From positions 15,901,001-15,965,000 of the forward strand of contig NC_053043.1 in NCBI RefSeq assembly GCF_003473485.1: a stretch of 64,000 bases of DNA. Reading direction: 5' to 3'. This stretch comes from Medicago truncatula (taxonomy: Eukaryota; Streptophyta; Magnoliopsida; Fabales; Fabaceae). Under the pieces are notes generated by a model, which had not been told where the DNA came from, made no database searches, and saw only the letters and a list, made by a program, of their open reading frames with translations. The translations under genes were made by a program, and so were the position numbers. Of the stretch, positions 23,214 to 43,841 are shown piece after piece. Each line of letters opens with the position of its first letter. The first letter of the stretch is position 1.

Positions 23214-23869
23214 TTAAGAGTCCCATGTGATATGACTATAGGCATGAGTCGGCTTATGAATTGATTTTGTAGGATTGAATTAAACCCAACCCAAATCCAA
23301 AGAAATGTATTATTGTTGTACAGAGAAAACAATATTGTGCTATGAAACTCCCTCTCATATTGGTTTTCTATCAACAAAGTGTTGCAAATTTCTATAGAAT
23401 AGTTTATCAAAGGTCAAATAGATAAACACAAACTAAGATTTAGAGCCTACTTTCCAACCAAACAAAGTTTTTTTACACAAGGTCAAAGAGGAAAGATGCA
23501 AAGCCTCTATATTGAGATTCTACTGTTTTTATATCTATCATGTTTAGGCCTCCGAAATTTGTATACTACTAGTACTACATAGATATGGTCAAATGTAATA
23601 TCAATTTTACAACCACAGACATCTTGAGTTCGGCTTTGCTTAATTTACTTTGCTCTCATTTTTTTTCATTTTTGAGAGAGATAAACACAAGAGAAAGATT
23701 AATGATTTAGCGGATCACACTAGTGAATCCTTATGAGACATTATTTGGTAAAGAATATTATCAACAAAATTATAATAATAGGACATGAAATAAAATAGAT
23801 TCGGTTGAGATAAACTAGTAGTAGAATTGAAATTATTTTACAACTCAATTACAATATGGAAACCTTCCA
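23214..23869. other. Convergent 3' spacer between two kinases
   Basis: AT-rich region between the plus-strand gene ending at 23213 and the minus-strand gene ending at 23870. No gene or repeat is recognised. Confidence 0.5.
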
Positions 23870-25232
23870 TCACTCTGTGCTAGATGCCAATTCAATCTCA
23901 TACTTCCTCATAATAGGAGTAGCACATACAATGTTGGAATCACTTACCATAACAGAAGAAACACTAGTTGTATAAGTATTTGACTCTTGGTCTGAATGAG
24001 TTGTAAACTTAGTCTCATCAATCAAATGTTGAAATGGGTTAAAAGTCTTTGGAATTTCTAATGAACCTTCCAACATTTTCACAACATCACTCATCATAGG
24101 CCTTAATTGTTGCCTATATTGAACACACCATAAAGCTACCTTAACCATTCTCTCAGCAATCTCTCTATTTTTCTCTTCTATTCCACAAACTATCATTGCC
24201 TCCTCCAATAGTCCAGCATCAAATTTTTTCCAAACCCAAATTGGAAACCACTCTTGGCTTTCTGTATTTTTAATGTCAAGGTTTCTTCTCCTACCAACAA
24301 TTTCAAATAACAGCATACCAAAACTATAAACATCACATTTATGAGTTATAGGAAATGGCATCCAAAGCTCAGGTGCAGCATAACCGGGCGTCCCCCTTCC
24401 CCCAGTCATCGTTATATGAGTATTTTCCCGGTTACAAAGTTTTGCCAAACCAAAATCAGCAACTTTAGGATTGAAATTCCCATCCAAGAGAATATTTCCT
24501 GGTTTTATATCGTAGTGGACTATTCTATGTTCACACAATTCATGCAAGTAAGCAATGCCTCTTGCCGTACCAATTGCAATCTCATGAAGCTTTTCATAAC
24601 CTAAGGCATTTTTTTCATGCAACAAATACCTATCAAGTGATCCATTTCCCATGTATTCATAAACAAGTGCTATCAAGTTTTTCTCAAAGCAAAATCCAAA
24701 TAGCTTAACAAGATTGAAGTGATGAATTCTGCCAATTGTTCCAACTTCTGCCATAAATTGTTCTTCAATTTTCTTATCGGAACTTCCACGTAGAACCTTC
24801 ACAGCTACCATTGTTCCATTATTAAAAATTCCTTTATAAACTGTACCAAATCCACCTGACCCTAACAAGTTGGAGTAGTTGTCTGTTGCAATCCTAAGTT
24901 GTTGACTAGTGAATCTTATTGGCTTTTCCCTTTCCATATTTTTCAGAAAATTATTTATAGTTACTGCTAGGATTTGTGAATCTTGACTAATGGATCCATC
25001 ACTTACCGGAAATCTCTTTCTGCATGCACAAGCCAAAATGGATAGCTTAACAACAATTATTACTGCAAAATAGACAGTGTTCAATTAGAAAGAAAGAAAA
25101 AAACCACTAAACCAATGAAAAAATCATAAATAGAACAAAATATGATAAACATTAAACAAGATCATCACAGGTTAATTAGAGAACCCTACATATGACAACA
25201 ACCACAATTCCAACTTCACCGCCGCTTGACAT
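23870..25232 (-). CDS. LRK10-like non-RD receptor kinase, type I, no ectodomain
   Basis: Minus-strand exons 25232-25190 and 25062-23870 (donor GTAGGG, acceptor TTTTGCAG) give 411 residues. The first exon encodes only MSSGGEVGIVVVVI, which starts the membrane segment; CACRKR follows as the cytoplasmic stop-transfer. The kinase domain has GSGGFG, K103, HYD at 197-199, DFG at 217-219 and APE, all intact and non-RD. The protein is very close to the gene at 1654-3008 along its whole length (the NMEREKPIRFTSQQLRIATD region and the IVCATPIMRKYEIELASST tail), and the upstream DNA is shared as well, so the two form an inverted duplicate pair enclosing the rest of the cluster. The role is inferred from family. 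Confidence 0.88.
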
Positions 25233-26913
25233 TAGACAGGAAATAAAAATTCAGTAAATTATTAGTGAGAAGCAAAGTGAAGAGGTAGTCAAACTTATAT
25301 GCAAATTAATTCCACTGTCTATCAAGAAAAATAATAATAGAATATAAACTAATCACCAATTTTTTTTTGTCAAATAACCTAGTGGCTATAACTCACACAT
25401 TTTAAATGTGGAGAAGTAGGATGTTTGGAATTCGAACAAAAGAAAAAACTAAACTAGTGATTAACCGTACATCCTTAATTTCAAACAAAAGAACTGCGTA
25501 GCTGCTCCATCATTTACAAGTCTTCTCATGGTATAAATAAATAAAGCAATGATATGATTCTGCATACTACATTGAATGAGATTGGTAGCTTGATTCCAAG
25601 CCGGCCATGAACATGACATATGAACAAAATCTATAGCGACAAATACATTAGGATTAGAAGTATCACTAGCATTTTCCATGTAACTTCCTCCTAGAATGTC
25701 TGGACAGTGTTGTGTATGATAGTTAAAAGACTTTTTTGTTTTTTTACAAGAGATAGTTAAATAAAAGGCTTTTGAAGTCTATAACATCTTGTCATAACGA
25801 CAGAAAAATAGTCAAATTATTAATAGAATTAATTTGACATTCTTGCAGGGTGGAATATGTAGTCACCAAATCTAATTGATGTATTCGTCAAAAAAAGAGT
25901 TATCTAGCTGACGTAGTCTATTAAAGAAATTAAAATTTGTAAACGTAGAACATTTGGGTGTATTTAACATGGATTCCAAAAATGCTTCAAATGTAGATTA
26001 ATGAATAAAACTTGTAAAGAATACTAGACATTTTATCCATGAAATGAATCTTGTAAAGAATACTAAAGTTTTTTTGTTGGTTAAAAAGCAAGTTCAATAC
26101 ACACATAATCGGTTACTTCAATATCAATATATGCAAACAGAACCCTTAACGCATAATCTAAGTGGCGTAGCGATATCAAATATTTCGACTTAACATGGCT
26201 ACACAAGTAAATTTACAGCAATGCCATAAACCACACAAAAACAATACACAATATAACCAATAATAATGAACCATGCAAATGTTAACATACTCCATATTAT
26301 CTATCACATTATTTATTTATTTATTTAAGGGAAATATATACAAACTGCAGCGTCCTCTACCTTGTACACCTGTTTGTAATGGGGCAAATTACTACACCCA
26401 ATTATGACCATGTCAGCTGACTCATGTTCAAAAGCACAAAACAGAAGTAGAAACTTCCATACATACAAATACCATAGACCTAATACATTACTATGTATGA
26501 ACATGCATTTTTTTTCCTGTCCTTTGTCACGGTTCAAATTACATAATTAGAAAAAGACAATACATGGGAAAAACTATCCTAATATACTCCCTAATTGTTA
26601 TCAGACACTATTAATCTATTCAGGAAGAACAATTCATTGAGCATACAGAAGGGCGAAGTTTCATACAACCTCAAAAAACATCAAACATAGTATTGTGTCA
26701 CTCGTTGGAAAAGTTCTTCTCGAACCAGAACCAATCACAATCACAGTACCATAAAATGCATTGTCGAAAGGACTTAATACACAAACGTTCTGACCAGAGC
26801 AATGCTTGTCAAGATTGTCAGTGACCAACAAATGCCTTTGCCGCCAAATCTGCTCAAAATGATTTTACAACATGAGCATTCCCTTCACTGCAGCATACAA
26901 TTTATTCACTGGA
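25233..26913. other. Upstream of the kinase and 3' flank of ZTL
   Basis: Bases 25260-25330 match the promoter of the gene at 1654, and 25461-25679 match bases 1-175 (open frame MENASDTSNP, too degenerate to name). Bases 25375-25445 look like a decayed SINE. Bases 26290-26913 probably include the ZTL 3' UTR on the minus strand. No other gene is recognised. Confidence 0.45.
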
Positions 26914-35038
<8,125 letters not shown>

Positions 35039-35412
35039 AGGGAGTGTTTGTTTCAAGGTTAAGAATGACATTTCCGGGAATACATGGCTAGGGAATGATT
35101 ATACCCATGTTTGTTATGAGGTTGAGAAAAAAATATTCCTGGGTATAAAGGTTCCTGGGAATGGAGTAACTTCCCATAACTTCCATTATTCCCATGAATA
35201 TATTCTCATGTAAAGAGATGGGAATGTGCATTCCCATGATATTATGCATAGATTTAAAAAAAAAATTGTAACTTCCAATTTTTCCAGAAATGTCAAGTTA
35301 TTTGTCAAACACTTTTTTTAACAAATACCCAAGAATCAAATTTTAATATTTTCATTCCCGGGTATGTTATTCCTGGGAATAATTTGTGTTTCCCAAAAAC
35401 AAACGCCCCCTA
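35039..35412. mobile_element. MITE with TTCCCGGGAAT-type words
   Basis: Inverted ends AGGGAGTGTTTGTTT and the complement of TTAGGGGGCGTTTGTTTTTG, with TA at both flanks. The interior repeats CCCGGGAATA/TTCCTGGGAAT. It lies upstream of the ZTL promoter. Confidence 0.65.
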
Positions 35413-35560
35413 ATAGTTTGTTAATGTATCGAAATTTCAAAAGAGGAAATGTTAACTAGTGCCTCCGCCCCGGAGCACTGGTTAAGGATTTTAAATAGTA
35501 CTGTAACTTTTTATAAAAGTTTGTGTAATCAATGCATTGAAAATTGAAAACTTTTAAATT

Positions 35561-37492
35561 GAGTGAATACCCAAATTCGTCCCTGGATTTGCACGAATCG
35601 GCCAAAAATGTCCCCCAATTAGTCGAAATGCACGCTTAGTCCCTGAATTTAACAAACGTCAATCAAATTAGTCCCTACGTCCATTTGGGGCGTTAACGGT
35701 GATGACGTGGTTGTTAACATCTCAGACGGGATGCCATGTCAGACGCCACATAAGCAGCGACTAAATTGATGTATAATGACAAAAAAATTCAAGGACGAAA
35801 TTGATTGATTTCAAAAAATATTTTCTAATACAGTCCCTATTAATTTTTACTTGCTATCAAATTGATCCTGAATTATTTCAAAAAAACGTCAAATAAGTCC
35901 TTGAATTATATAAACATATTTCCAAGTTGATCCTTGATGCATATATTTGCAGCAAACGAATTAAAAATGACAAAACACACAACTTCATCCTTGAAAATAT
36001 CATTAAATAAGTCATATCTCTGAAGTTTGAAATATTACATAGGCAAAAACAACTCAACTATAAGTCATATCTCATAAGTCATAAGTCATAAAGGATGTTT
36101 TTAAATATTACATAGACAAAAAGAACCCAACTAGAGGGCATAATGTAAACAAAGCAAAATATTCCAAAAAGCACAATCTAAGCATGCATCAAGCTTCACT
36201 TCTTTGGAAAGCCGGGGGTTGGGATAAACTCCATGAACATAGGTTGACTTGAACCGGATGGACCATAACTTGGATATGGCACTCGAACAATGTCAGGTGC
36301 AGGACCCCTCACTGGTGTTTGCTTAGGTCTCTCATTTGAAATAACTGGACCTCTAATGCCATACCTCTTTGCAGGAACACACTGCAACAACAATTTCAAT
36401 CATATCAGTCCCTATTTAATAAAAAATTCAATCAAATTAGTCCCTGAATTTCTACACTTACTAGAAAATCGATCTTTAGAATCTAACATTCATACCTGTC
36501 TAAGCACTGCTTCATTTGCAACACCATTGACATCATTTTGTCCCTGAATTGCAACATTTCCAACACTGGCATTTTGTGCAGCTTGTCCATCATTTCCAGC
36601 TACAACATGTCCAGGATTAACATTTCCAACATTTTCTGCAGCACCTCCACCATTTTCAGCAACGTGATTTTCTGCATTTCCTGGTACATTTCCAACATTT
36701 TCTGCATTCTCTCCAACATTTTCCTCTTCTGGCTCAGTATCAATCCAATTTTTTGGTCTCCTAGCAACACCTTGCTTATTACATCCTCTTAAGTTATGAC
36801 CAATCAATCCACACCTTCCACATTGAGTGTCATTGTAAGTCCTCTTCATTTGACTCCCACCAACAGGTTTCTCATTGCCATCTTTTCTCCTGTTCTTCTT
36901 TGGTCTTCCTGCAGCCCTTCTCACCTTTGGTGGCACAGGTTTTTCATAAGGAGTTGGTTCCCAATATATTTGAGAATTCACTAGTTGGATAAAGTAGTTA
37001 TAAGTTGCCCTATATGATCCAAGGGTCAACCAAGCATGGAAAACAAACAGGAACGGCGTTACCTTTTGAAATGACGAAATCTTCTATCAAAACTGATTCT
37101 TTTGCAACGTTCCTCGCCGGAGATGATGTTGATGAAGATGATGAAGGGTTAGGGGGGAAGAAGAACGGTCAGGGATGTTTTTGATGGAATGGCTGAAATG
37201 TGATCATGAAAAGGTATAGATATTACAAGGGTAAATTTGGAAAAGCAGGAAAAATTGAATTCAAAAGTACAATTGAAATTTTGTGTGTTTCAATCAAATT
37301 CGTCCTTGTACACGTGTACAAGACAACAAGTCATGCAGGAAGACAACTCAGCACCACTAACGGTGCATTTGGACGGAAGGACTAATTTGATTGACGTTTG
37401 TTAAATTCAGGGACTAAGCGTGCATTTCGACTAATTGGGGGACGTTTTTGGCCGATTCGTGCAAATCCAGGGACGAATTTGGGTATTCACTC
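35561..37492 (-). mobile_element. Mutator-like element A (1.93 kb, internally deleted)
   Basis: Long terminal inverted repeats of about 140 bp (35561-35701 and 37352-37492), both starting GAGTGAATACCCAAATTCG on their own strand. They are flanked by perfect 10-bp direct repeats CTTTTAAATT (35551-35560, 37493-37502). It retains only the 3' part of a transposase gene, so it is non-autonomous. Confidence 0.92.
36196..37040 (-). pseudogene. MURA-type transposase, C-terminal remnant
   Basis: Minus-strand segments 37040-36497 and 36381-36196 join at GT-AG sites. The first reads HAWLTLGSYRATYNYFIQL (the end of a MULE transposase core), then AGRPKKNRRKD, then a CCHC zinc knuckle CGRCGLIGHNLRGC, then an Asn/Gly-rich tail with ENVGN-type repeats. 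The second exon is a Pro-rich end (PTPGFPKK). The DDE catalytic region is missing, so it cannot act alone. Confidence 0.8.
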
Positions 37493-37894
37493 CTTTTAAA
37501 TTTTAAAAGAATAATTACTGTATGGCTTAATTCATGTTTTGGTCCCTTAACTTATTTTTGAATTTCATTTTAGTCCCTTAACTTTAAACTATCTCAATTT
37601 GGTCCCATAATTTTACCTCTGTTTACCCAGTTGGTTCCTTCTGTTAGTTTTTTACAAAAAACGTTAACTTTGTCCAAGTATGCTCTCCACGTGGGCCTAT
37701 CATTAGATTACATGGCAAACCTTGTCAGCAATATAAAAGGGGAAAGATTGGTGAAAATTAGGGTTTTTTTTCCTCTTTCATTATTCCTCTTCTTCTCCAT
37801 CGTGACCTTCCTTCTCCTTCTTCCACCATTCTTTTTCTTCTTCATTCTCCATATTTTCACCCAGAATTTCGAACCACACAACACCTTCACCTAA

Positions 37895-38180
37895 AATGTC
37901 GAACCAGACATCAAAAACTCAGTAAGTTCATGAACAATCATATGCATTTGGATATGTTGGGTCTAATTTGAGAAGAAGGGTAGTACCAAATCGTAGGTGT
38001 GGAGAAACAGTTGTAATTCAAACTGTAACTGATGCATTGAATCGTAATTTTGGGAAGAAATTATGGTGTTGTAGAAACTACAGGAATTCGAGTGACAAAG
38101 GATGCAGCTACTTTAAGTTAGTTGATGAAGATGATGTTATGGATGAAAGAGATTTGTTCATTGAAAAACAAAAGGATTAA
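37895..38180 (+). pseudogene. GRF-type zinc-finger protein fragment inside element B
   Basis: From ATG at 37895 the frame reads MSNQTSKTQ, then a TAA, then continues in frame VHEQSYAFGYVGSN, RRCGETVVIQTVTDALNRNF, KLWCCRNY and GCSYFKLVDED to 38180. Cys-Gly, the paired Cys and the Gly-Cys-x-Phe-Phe-like GCSYFK are hallmarks of zf-GRF, a single-strand nucleic-acid-binding finger. Such frames occur beside transposase genes in plant MULEs; whether this one helps transposition is unknown. The stop at codon 10, and the insertion of a 0.7-kb element right after 38180, suggest it is dead. Confidence 0.6.
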
Positions 38181-38880
38181 TAGGTCTTTATCCCCCTACA
38201 ATATAGGTCACTTTTGGTTTTCCCCCATGTAAATTTTTTTTGTCAGATTCCGTCCTTGTAAATTTTTTTTGTTTTGGAAAACCCCATGGGACAGCTAACT
38301 GTGCATTTTCGCTGATGTGGCACGCTGAGTGTATAATTTTTATTTATTTTTTATTTTTTATTGTGCACACGTGGCATTTGTGATTTTTTTTAAAAAAAAA
38401 TTAATAAGAATGAAAACAAATGCTGAAAAAATACTGGAAAAAAATTTAAAAAATAGAAAAATTCTAGAAAAGTTTATAAAAATAAAAAAAAATCTGATAA
38501 AATACCGGAAAAAGTAAAAAAAATCTGGAAAAATAAAAAAAGTTTATCTGATTTTTTTTATTTTTTATTTTTCTAGATTTTTTCGTTTTTTTATTTTAAT
38601 TTTTTTTCCGGTATTTTTTTATTTTTTCAGCATTTTTTTTCGTTTTTTTAAAAAAAAAATAACAAATGCCACGTGTACAAAATAAAAATTATACAGTTAG
38701 TGTGCCACGTCATCAGAAAACGGTGACTCAGCGTGTCACATCAGCAAAAATGCACAGTCAGCTAGCCTAGGGGGTTTTTTCAAAACAAAAAAAATTACAA
38801 GGACGGAATCTGACAAAAAAAATTTACAGGGGTGAAAACCAAAAGTGACCTATATTGCAGGGGATAAAGACCTATTAACT
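38177..38880. mobile_element. 0.7-kb inverted-repeat element inside element B
   Basis: The ends AATAGGTCTTTATCCCC and GGGGATAAAGACCTATT pair, and the complementarity continues for about 190 bp (AAAAGTGACC / GGTCACTTTT, GATTCCGTCCTTGTAA / TTACAAGGACGGAATC). The centre is AT-rich low complexity. No target duplication could be read with confidence. Confidence 0.8.
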
Positions 38881-39499
38881 CTTAGTTTGCAAAACCACAT
38901 CCATTTTGAGTGGATTTTATTTGAAATAGGAACAATGATGTATTTTGAATTTTAGGAACAACTTTGTAATTTGAGTGGATGAGTGAATTAGTTGGTTTTG
39001 TTATGAATGTAATGTTTAGGTTGATTATAACATAATGGATGTAATGTGTTTGATGAATGAATGTAAAGTGTTGAGTATGATGAATGAATGCAATAGTTTG
39101 AATGAATTGTGCATTGTTGATGTTCATTTTAAGCATGTTGAGTTGCATAATGGTATAACAGGAACAATTAAGTTGAGTTGTATAATGCTATAACAGAAGC
39201 TGTATTATAACATTTCCAAATTATAAGATGCAAAAGTGCCTAATAGCACATCATTCCATTAAATTCATAAGTGCAATTACAACACATAATTAATCAAACT
39301 AGTTGCAATGTTACAACACTAAGTGCTTGACAGTTAAAAAGTGCATACACATTGAACACCAAAAACAAAGTGAAGTGTGCTTAATATCAGTCAATAGCAC
39401 ATATTACATTCAAAAAGACTACTTAATACCAGTTAACCAAAAAGACATTCAAAAGTGCTTAATAGTGCATATTACATTCAAAAAGACTTCTAATGCTTA

Positions 39500-41466
39500 A
39501 TTTCTAAGGCTGAGATGAAAATCCTGCCTTCCTTGACATCTTCTTTCCTTTCTTTTGTGTTGGTTGAGTTGCAGCAACATCAGACACATTCACATACTTT
39601 CTTTTCCTTGGTGATCTCAAATTTTTTCTGAATTGGTGGTTGAGATGATTGTGTCTGAGCTGGGTGTGCCTTTGACTGAGAAGCTTGTGTCAAAGATGCT
39701 TGTGTCTGAGATGGTGTTTGAGACACATTCACAGTCTTTCTCCTCCTAGGTGATCTAATTTTCTTCTGTATATTTGGTTGAAATTAGTGTGTCTGTGACT
39801 GAGAAGCTTGTTGATGAGAAGCATGTGCAAGGTGTGGCTGAGATGATTGTGACTGAGATGATGGTGGTGGAGGTGGTGGGCACGTTGACTTGTTGTGTCC
39901 AGTTTGCTTGCACCTACTACATTTAATCTCATAAGAAGCTCACTTCATTTGTAAGTTATCTCTCATCAGCTCACTTGTATCCATTCTCCTCTTCTTTTTA
40001 GGTCTCCCTGGTTGGCTTTTCACAAGTGGTGGTTGAAGGTCAGTGCAGTCTGTCGATCTTGGCCATTGATAGGGAAAATGATGCTGGAATAACATGCAGC
40101 ATATTGCTCTTTTTTTAAAATTGATGGCACATAGTCAGCTATCCTATAATTTTTGTGTTTCATGCAAGAAATGGCATGACAAAATGGTAGTCCTGTCAAC
40201 AACCATTTCCTACAATCACACACTTTGTCCAACAAGTTGACATCATACTTGTCTCCAGTGCTTGACATATATATAACTTGGAAATCATGATCTCCACTTT
40301 GCCTACATTAAGATTAACAAGATGGTTACATTATGCAATTTAAATATCACCAGATGAATTAAAAATCAAGATTCTTTATCATTATATTAATACCTGACTT
40401 ACCAATTATTGGTATAAGAAGATTCCTTTTCTAGCTTTTTCTTGATATTTGGCAGAACTTCACCGTCAGCATACTTAGCAATTTTCTCCCTATTGATCTG
40501 TCACCTTTACATGACATACACTCTAATATCCTTCAACATAGATACAACTGGCTTGGACCTTGGAACAACAATAACAGAATTGAAGGCCTCTGATATGTTA
40601 TTCACTAGTGTGTCACACTTTGTATCACCCTTGAACATTGCCTTAGTTCGATGCCTTGGTTCAATTTCACACAGATACTTAAAAGCTTCCTCACTAATCT
40701 TCTTGATTCCATCATTTCCCTCTCAAATGCATTTCTGTAGGTTGCCTTTGCAGCCCTCCACATTAACTCTTTCAGCTTTTTCCCAAGAAATCTCTTCCTA
40801 AAGTTGTTGTAGAGGTGTCTGACACAAAACCTCTGCTCAACTCCAGGAAGCAATTTATCAATTGCTAGCAAAGGTCCCTGTTTAACATAATACATTTCAA
40901 AAAAACAACACTTAAAATTAATTTATGCAATTAAAGACAAGTAATTGAACATATTAAAGAAAAATGAATAGTTAGTTTACCTTTTGCTGATCACTTATTA
41001 TAGTATAAGTTTTGCGCAGTCTGGTGCCACCAAAATCAGCTATGAGAAGCTCCAAAAACCATTCCCATGATTCTTTAGTCTCTCCTTCCACAAGAGCATA
41101 TGCAATTGGAAGTATTTGGTCATTAGGATCCATTCCAATTGCAGCCAATAACATTCCACCATAAGGGGTCTTAAGAAAACACCCATCCAAACAAATAATG
41201 GGTCTGCAGTTGAAGAAATTATCCCTAAACCCCTTAAAACACACATACATTCTCTGAAAGTGAGGACAAACTATGGCATTAGGATTCTCTATGTCAGCCT
41301 CAGTACCTACATAAGGGGTGCTAGTAATGGATACAGAAGATTCTGTGTTGGATCTAAGTAATTCTTTGTCATAGTCATGTAACCTTCTATATTGATCTCT
41401 AAAGCTACCTTCCACAAATTCAGCTGCCAAATTCTTTGCCCTATAAGCTTTGCTTCTGTTGACACA
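39500..41466 (-). pseudogene. mudrA transposase of element B, catalytic and C-terminal part
   Basis: Minus-strand pieces in order: AEFVEGSFRDQYRRL with the DDE-type core IICLDGCFLKTPYGG, PIAYALVEGETKESWEWFLELL (41430-40972); FCVRHLYNNFRKRF (40895-40605); a SWIM finger CDCRKWLLTGLPFCHAISCM (40268-40020); GRPKKKRR and a zinc knuckle CSRCKQTGHNKSTC near 39900-40010; then a Ser/Gln-rich tail with in-frame stops. This is the standard MULE transposase order. Stops and frame changes between pieces, and the LTR insertion at 41466, make it inactive. Confidence 0.88.
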
Positions 41467-43841
41467 TGTCGCGTCATTTTTCGGAGATCAAGCTATTTTA
41501 TTAGCATAAACTCGCTATTTTTATTTCCCGACTGAACTTTTAATTTTTTTTCAAAAGAAAGTGGAAAAAGGTTCAAATACCACATTTTTAAGATTAAGGG
41601 TTCGGGGGTTGGGTATATTTAGGGAAGGTATTAGCACCCTAAATATTCGTAGTATTCTACGAGAACCTCTTGATTTTATTCAACTTTTGTGCTATAACTT
41701 GTTTGTTTTTAAAGAGATGAAAATAGAATTGAATGATGAGTTAAAAAGAAAAAGAAAATCGATTTTAGTTGATTTGGAAGGACATGGTCCTTTGCCTATG
41801 TACCCGTGAGGGATCAAAACCTCGTACTTCGGGGTAGAAATTGACGTTTGATTGGTTTTGTGTTTTTTATTAGTCTTTGAAAAAGTTTTAAAATAAAAGG
41901 CCAAGTGGCAAATAAGAATTGGTTTGTGTTTTTAATATTGAAGAAAATTGACTCAAAGTTGAATTAAATTGATTGAAAGTTTGATTAAGAAAAATAAAAA
42001 TAACGATCACTTGATTGAAAATTAAGGTTTATTATGAAAATATTTTTGTGATTTTTGTTATTTGAATGTTTTTGTTGTTTTTGAATAATGAATGAAAATT
42101 AGACTGACGGAGCAATAAAAATAAAAGCGCGTGAATTTCTGTAGTGACGTTGAATCACCACATAATCCCTAACCTAATTTTTTTGCATTTTTTTTATATA
42201 TAAAGCGGTAAAGAAAATAAAAGACACACGTGCGCGCACACACACGCACACACTTTTTTTCATTTATATTGTACATTGGCCCTAAGTACATTCTAATTCT
42301 TGAGTAAAAATAAAATGACGAAAATTAAAATGCATGAGTGAATAGAATGTAAGACGATGACTTTAAACTAATAAAGAAAATGAAATGCGAGGCAAAATAG
42401 AAATGCAAAAAGAAATTAAAATGCATGAATAAAAAAAAAGATGAGATGCAAGGGGGTATAAACAGTAACAAGGGGGTGCAGTAATGAAAAAAAGAAATTG
42501 GGCTTTGTAAGATGACAGAGGCGCGCGTTGGGCCTCATGGTCGGTTTTAGGCCGGTTCAGATCGGTTTAAAGGCCGAACCAGTTCGGTTTAGTAGTATAT
42601 ATAGGTTGTGGACGGTTTTTTATTCATTTTAAAAATTCATTCTCTCTCTTCTCCTTTTACTTTCCAAAAAAAATCTCTCTTCTCTCTCTACTTATCTTCT
42701 AAAAAAACGATGGAATGGGTGGTTGGAAAGAAATCCGGCGCGGTGGCCGGCGAGTTATCACGGTGGCGCCACAGCGCCGGAGTTAAATCTGATATATTCT
42801 AGAGAAATATAAAGATAAAAAAAAAAAGTAGAACAATATCACTGATATATTTTGGACCAGAAAACTATGGATTAATTTAATTATTAATTAGGACCAGATT
42901 ATTCTGAAGAGTGATTTAACTTAATTGTAAGTTAATATTAAGATTTGGTTAGGACCAGAGCACTCTGGATTAATTGAATTAATAAGGACCAAATTGTTAT
43001 GGAGAATAAATAAATTAAACAACAATATAATATTAAAAGTTAGTTTAGGACCAGAGCACTCTGGATTAAGATGTGTGTATTTAGTGTAAAATAAATGAAA
43101 AAAGATAGCGAGAGGGGAAATAGGAAAGAAGGAAGAGAAAAATAGAAGAAAGAGGAAAGAGAAAAAGGGAAGATGATATACCTTTTATAGGAAGAATAAG
43201 AGAAAGACAAAAGATGAGGGTTGTTTTGTTTTTGGTAGTGATGGTGTTTTTTGTGTTAATTTATGGTGGTTTTATGTTGATTTGAGTGGTGGTTGTGTTG
43301 TTGATGATGAAGAAAAGAAACATGCTAAGACTAAAAAAAATTGTATTGGTGTGTTGCTGATTTTTTTCTCTATCTAAAACTTTTCCATTTTTTCTCCTCT
43401 TTTTCTCTCCAAAACTCCTTTTATTTATAGAAGTTGGGACACTTGGAGCTCAAGGCAAAATTGTAGCTTGGAGATCAAGTTTGAAGCAAAATGGAAGAAG
43501 GTTGGCATGTGATGTCATCTTGGTGATGTCACTTTAATGATGTCATCTTATTTTATTTGTAGTATGACCAGAACGTTCTCCATATCATTCTTGACAAAAT
43601 TTCATTGTGTTTTTTTTAATAAAAAATTAAATAAAAGTTAATTACGGTTAATTGAAAATTTAAATAAAAGATCGAATTTTAAAAAAAAAATGAAAATTGA
43701 GAGAATATGGCCCGACTCGGAACCAAATATGAGGTATTTTAAAATACCTCTTTAACTAATTTTTTACTGAAAAATCAGAGATCGATCAGAGTCAAACGAC
43801 GCGTGTTAGTGATATCTTAGTTCAAAAATTGGGGTATGACA
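41467..43841 (+). mobile_element. 2.4-kb solo LTR (Ogre/Tat-like) inside the transposase gene
   Basis: It starts TGTCGCGTC and ends GGTATGACA, giving TGTC/GACA termini. Five-bp flanks ACACA (41462-41466) and ACACC (43842-43846) differ at one base. Excising it joins the transposase codons GIG and VNRSKAYRAKN in frame. The phrase AGGGAAGGTATTAGCACCCT (41623-41642) is typical of Ogre-like legume LTRs. A TATA-like TATATATAGG lies at about 42593-42605. No protein frame of note is seen, so it is a solo LTR rather than a full element. Confidence 0.8.

Noticed and set aside
42712..42800. Short frame MEWVVGKKSGAVAGELSRW as a gene in the solo LTR
   Set aside because: It is short, with no homolog recognised, and its position downstream of the LTR TATA box fits a chance frame in the transcribed LTR leader.
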